From Defluviicoccus sp046348835 (GTDB taxonomy: Bacteria; Pseudomonadota; Alphaproteobacteria; Rhodospirillales; Defluviicoccaceae), in assembly GCA_046348835.1 (NCBI GenBank), contig JAXMDM010000002.1, forward strand, positions 992,001 through 1,056,000: a stretch of 64,000 nucleotides of DNA. The letters are read 5' to 3'. Positions 61,504 through 64,000 of the stretch are shown in pieces. Both the position numbers and the translations under genes were made by a program. Every line of letters starts with the position of its first letter. Positions within the stretch are counted from its first letter, which is position 1. Below the pieces are notes generated by a model. The model ran no database searches. It saw only the letters and a list, made by a program, of their open reading frames with translations, and was not told the DNA's origin.

Positions 61504-62519
61504 GGGATACCACAGAGATCATGGAAAGCATGGAACGAACACGAGACGAGATTCGCGCCACGCTGGGCGAGATCAGCGAGCGCGCGTCGGTCGACAGGCT
61601 AATGCAGCAATACGTCCTCCCGGCAAAGTCGAGCGCGGCGGAACTCGCCCGCGTCTTGGCCGACGCGGTGCGTGCCAATCCGATACCGCTCGGCCTGACC
61701 GCGATCGGGCTCGGGTGGCTCATGTTGGAACGACGTTCGCCTCCGATCGCCTTACCGCCCTACGACCAGCGGCGGGGTGTTTACGAGTCCGTCGCGGCGG
61801 AGCCGACCCTGAAGGAGAAGTTCAGTGCCGGCGTCGATGACGTCCTCCATCGCGCCGGTGATGCAGTCGAGGAGGGGAAGGCGCGCGCTGCCGAGACCGC
61901 CCACGACCTGAAGCAACGCGTGGGTGAAACCGCGGAGGACGCGAAGCGACGGGTCGGCGAGACGGTGGAGAAGGCGAGGTCGTCCGCCCGCCATTTCGCC
62001 GATGAAACCGTCGACCGGGTTCGCGACGCGGCGGCGAAGGGCCGCCACTGGACGGCAGAGACCGCTGATCGCGCATCCCACACGATCCGCCACAAGGTCG
62101 ACACCGCCTACGGCTTTACCCGCGATACCGCCAGCGATGTTGGCGGACGGGTGCGCAAGGCCGCACGGCCCGCGGTTGGCTATGCGCGCGAACATCCGAT
62201 GGCAATGGGAGCGGTGCTGGTGCTGGGCGGGGCCGCCCTCGCGTTGCTGCTCTCCCGCCGCACCGGGCACGGCCGCGACGATGCGGCGGCCGGGGCAGCC
62301 CCCGGCGTGGCGGAAACCGCGTATGCCTCAGGTGTCGAAACCCCGGAGGAATGGCATCGGCCGCCGACCGTGCCCATAACCCCGGAAGACGAGGAACCGG
62401 TGTTCGCCGCCGGCGATCTGAGCGCCGAAGCGATCCGCCCGGCGACCGAGGCGGAGCGGGAAGAGGTGGCGATGGCGGACGGAGAGCGAAGCGTCGGCCG
62501 GGAGCCAGGCGGAGCGTAG
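61500..62519 (+). CDS. DUF3618 membrane protein with long coiled-coil domain
   Basis: A 339-residue protein. The DUF3618 N-terminus is SMERTRDEIRATLGEISERA. One short hydrophobic segment (NPIPLGLTAIGLGWLML) precedes a long alanine/glutamate-rich helical repeat region (VGETAEDAKRRVGETVEKAR) like late-embryogenesis-abundant proteins, a second membrane helix (MAMGAVLVLGGAALALLL) and an acidic tail. LEA-like repeats suggest a role in desiccation or osmotic protection; this is inference. Confidence 0.8.
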   Translation: MRDTTEIMESMERTRDEIRATLGEISERASVDRLMQQYVLPAKSSAAELARVLADAVRANPIPLGLTAIGLGWLMLERRSPPIALPPYDQRRGVYESVAAEPTLKEKFSAGVDDVLHRAGDAVEEGKARAAETAHDLKQRVGETAEDAKRRVGETVEKARSSARHFADETVDRVRDAAAKGRHWTAETADRASHTIRHKVDTAYGFTRDTASDVGGRVRKAARPAVGYAREHPMAMGAVLVLGGAALALLLSRRTGHGRDDAAAGAAPGVAETAYASGVETPEEWHRPPTVPITPEDEEPVFAAGDLSAEAIRPATEAEREEVAMADGERSVGREPGGA

Positions 62520-62523
62520 GAGC

Positions 62524-62598
62524 ATGAACAACCTCTTCTGGTTGATCGGGGTGATCGTCGTCGTCCTCGCGGTGCTTTCCTTCCTCGGCCTCCGCTGA
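62524..62598 (+). CDS. 24-residue membrane peptide
   Basis: An ATG preceded by AGGAG opens a 25-codon frame reading MNNLFWLIGVIVVVLAVLSF then LGLR and TGA. It is a single hydrophobic helix with an Asn-rich start and an Arg end, consistent with an inner-membrane miniprotein. It lies five bases after the DUF3618 stop and before a strong terminator, so it is the last gene of the stress operon. Confidence 0.7.
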   Translation: MNNLFWLIGVIVVVLAVLSFLGLR

Positions 62599-62623
62599 GT
62601 CGTATCCGGCAAGGGCAAAAAGG

Positions 62624-62646
62624 AAAGGCGCCCTTGTGGCGCCTTT
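62624..62646. terminator. Bidirectional rho-independent terminator
   Basis: AAAGGCGCC and GGCGCCTTT form a 9-bp stem around CTTGT. On the plus strand TTT continues into CTGCT; on the minus strand the hairpin is followed by TTTCCTTTTT. It can end both the stress operon and the convergent SDR gene. Confidence 0.8.
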
Positions 62647-62684
62647 CTGCTGCGGATGGATGGATGGGCGGGGGGGTGGTCGCT

Positions 62685-63530
62685 TCAGCCGCCGACGAGC
62701 TCGCCGCCGTTCGGATGAAGGATCTGGCCCGACATGTAGGAGGAGTCGTCGCAGGCCAGAAACAGGTGGCAGGGAGCCACCTCGTTGGGCTGACCGGCGC
62801 GCCGGAACGGCTGCTTGTTGCCGAATTCGGCCACCCGGTCCGCATCGAAGCTGGCCGGGATCAGCGGCGTCCAGATGGGACCCGGTGCGACCCCGTTGAC
62901 GCGGATGCCCCGGCCGGCCAGCTCCTGGCTGAGGGAGCGGGTGAAGGCGACGATGGCGCCGCGGGTCGCGCTGTAGTCGAGGAGCCCCTTGCTGCCCCGG
63001 TACGCGGTGACCGACGTGGTGTTGACGATGGCGGAGCCGGCCTCGAGATGAGGTAACGCCGCCTTGGTCATGAAGAAATAGCCGAACACATTGGTCTGGA
63101 AGGTCTGTTCCAGCTGCTCCGCCGACAATTCGGTCAAATCGTCGACCGGATGTTGCTCGGCGGCGTTGTTGACCAGGATATCGAGGCGGCCGAAGGCAGC
63201 CAGGGTTCGGTCTACGGCCCGTTGGCAGAACGCCTCGTCGCCCACATCGCCGGCGATCAGCAGCGCCGGCTGTCCCTCCGCCTCAACCGCCGCCCGCGTC
63301 GCCGCGGCGTCCTCGGTTTCCTCCTTGAAGACGATGGCCACCGAGGCGCCTTCCCGGGCGAACAGGACGGCGCAGGCGCGCCCGATTCCGCTGTCCCCGC
63401 CGGTGATCAGCGCGGTCTTCCCGGCGAGCCGGCCGGAGGACGGAAAACGCGGCGCGTAATCGGGACGCGGGTGCATCAGGGCTTCCCGACCCGGCTGATG
63501 AGCCTGACTCTGTGGCGGAAATGCAGACAT
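62685..63530 (-). CDS. SDR family oxidoreductase (YghA-like) with altered active site
   Basis: A 281-residue SDR of the extended-N-terminus group found with stress genes. Features are PRFPSSGRLAGKTALITGGD, SGIGRACAVLFAREGASVAI, NNAAEQHP and WTPLIPASFDAD. The catalytic Tyr is in DYSATRGAI, where the usual Lys of Tyr-x-x-x-Lys is Arg (the codon reads CGC). Homologues normally have YSATKGAI. Activity is therefore uncertain. ATG at 63530 (MSAFPPQS) is chosen because the longer frame to 63623 is not protein-like. Confidence 0.85.
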   Translation of the reverse strand: MSAFPPQSQAHQPGREALMHPRPDYAPRFPSSGRLAGKTALITGGDSGIGRACAVLFAREGASVAIVFKEETEDAAATRAAVEAEGQPALLIAGDVGDEAFCQRAVDRTLAAFGRLDILVNNAAEQHPVDDLTELSAEQLEQTFQTNVFGYFFMTKAALPHLEAGSAIVNTTSVTAYRGSKGLLDYSATRGAIVAFTRSLSQELAGRGIRVNGVAPGPIWTPLIPASFDADRVAEFGNKQPFRRAGQPNEVAPCHLFLACDDSSYMSGQILHPNGGELVGG

Positions 63531-63613
63531 GTTCGAGCCTCTGAGCGACACAATGGAAATGATGACGAAAAGGCAGGGTACCCGTGCCCGGATACCCCGC
63601 TCTACTATCCCAG

Positions 63614-63982
63614 CTATTGCCAATAAGGCTTGGTGCCGTAATAGTCGTATACCTTGCTGCCGAAGCTCTGGTCTTCCAGCTTGCTGATGACTTCCGTCTC
63701 GCTGCCTGCCGGCGCACCCTCGAGCTTATCGCGGCTCATCTCCACTTCATAGCCGCCCAGGCTCGTGTTGTACTTGAGCGCGTTCCACGGCAGCGCAAAG
63801 TAGTCGCTGCCGATGCCCAGCAGGCCGCCGGACGCCATGGTGGCGTAGACGACCTGACCGGAGGCCTTGTCGATCATCACATTCTTGATCGTACCGACGT
63901 TGTCGCCTGACGTGTCATAAACAGAGGTACCTTCGACCTTGTCGGCAGAAATTAACCGGCTGGTTTCCTGCGCGCTTGCCAT
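63614..63982 (-). CDS. PRC-barrel domain protein
   Basis: A 122-residue protein: LISADKVEGTSVYDTSGDNV, GTIKNVMIDKASGQVVYATM, then GGLLGIGSDYFALPWNALKY, the PRC-barrel pattern of small stress-associated proteins in alphaproteobacteria. ATG at 63982 has GGAG seven bases upstream; a TTG two codons earlier is an alternative. The promoter lies beyond the window edge. Confidence 0.85.
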   Translation of the reverse strand: MASAQETSRLISADKVEGTSVYDTSGDNVGTIKNVMIDKASGQVVYATMASGGLLGIGSDYFALPWNALKYNTSLGGYEVEMSRDKLEGAPAGSETEVISKLEDQSFGSKVYDYYGTKPYWQ

Positions 63983-64000
63983 ATTCAAGCTCCGTTTCCT

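Overview
The window is high-GC DNA from an alphaproteobacterium, most likely of the Rhodospirillales type. The evidence is a general-stress sigma factor (EcfG) promoter signature, an HWE-family sensor kinase, DUF1640 and DUF3618 proteins, and a bioMNY biotin uptake operon. The genus cannot be fixed from the sequence alone.

Layout. 1-9233: a decayed SDR gene, an intact SDR gene facing a broken LysR regulator, a lower-GC sulfotransferase, a DUF433/DUF5615 toxin-antitoxin pair, a cluster of palindromic repeats, a two-domain polyphosphate:AMP phosphotransferase, and a secreted beta-propeller protein. 9234-24618: ten minus-strand genes joined by overlaps or near-overlaps, encoding four glycosyltransferases, a polysaccharide deacetylase-like protein, a small membrane protein and a complete peptide-type ABC importer. 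Divergent from them lie an ABC exporter-like protein whose catalytic motifs are all degenerate and a cyclic-nucleotide-binding protein. 24642-29617: a small orphan gene, then bioM-bioN-bioY with an acyl-CoA ligase and a thiolase.

29792-43686: a tRNA-Thr gene carries an integrated element of about 13.8 kb, bounded by a 57-bp direct repeat of the tRNA 3' part. The right half is compact and intact: tyrosine integrase, DUF1640 protein, AlpA-like regulator, orphan topoisomerase VI-A/Spo11-like protein, CHC2/Toprim primase, RepA-like AAA ATPase, an array of TGGACCG iterons and a terminase small subunit-like gene. The left half holds relics (phage head protein, P-type ATPase, IS1634 transposase) and two cargo genes (methyltransferase, polytopic membrane protein). 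The composition resembles a phage satellite or replicating genomic island.

43785-52450: ordinary chromosomal genes, namely a threonine/hydroxyaspartate dehydratase, a YHYH protein, a ClC channel, a DUF1643 protein, a di-haem peroxidase of the MauG type, a Dcu C4-dicarboxylate transporter, an orphan sulfate-binding protein and tRNA-Ser. 52519-63982: a hybrid HWE kinase followed by a stress and carbon-storage block (CBS protein, TreZ, glycogen debranching enzyme, DUF883/DUF1469/DUF3618 membrane proteins, a 24-residue membrane peptide, an SDR with an altered active site and a PRC-barrel protein). Three GGAAC-N16/17-CGTT promoters lie in this block, so much of it is probably driven by the general stress sigma factor.
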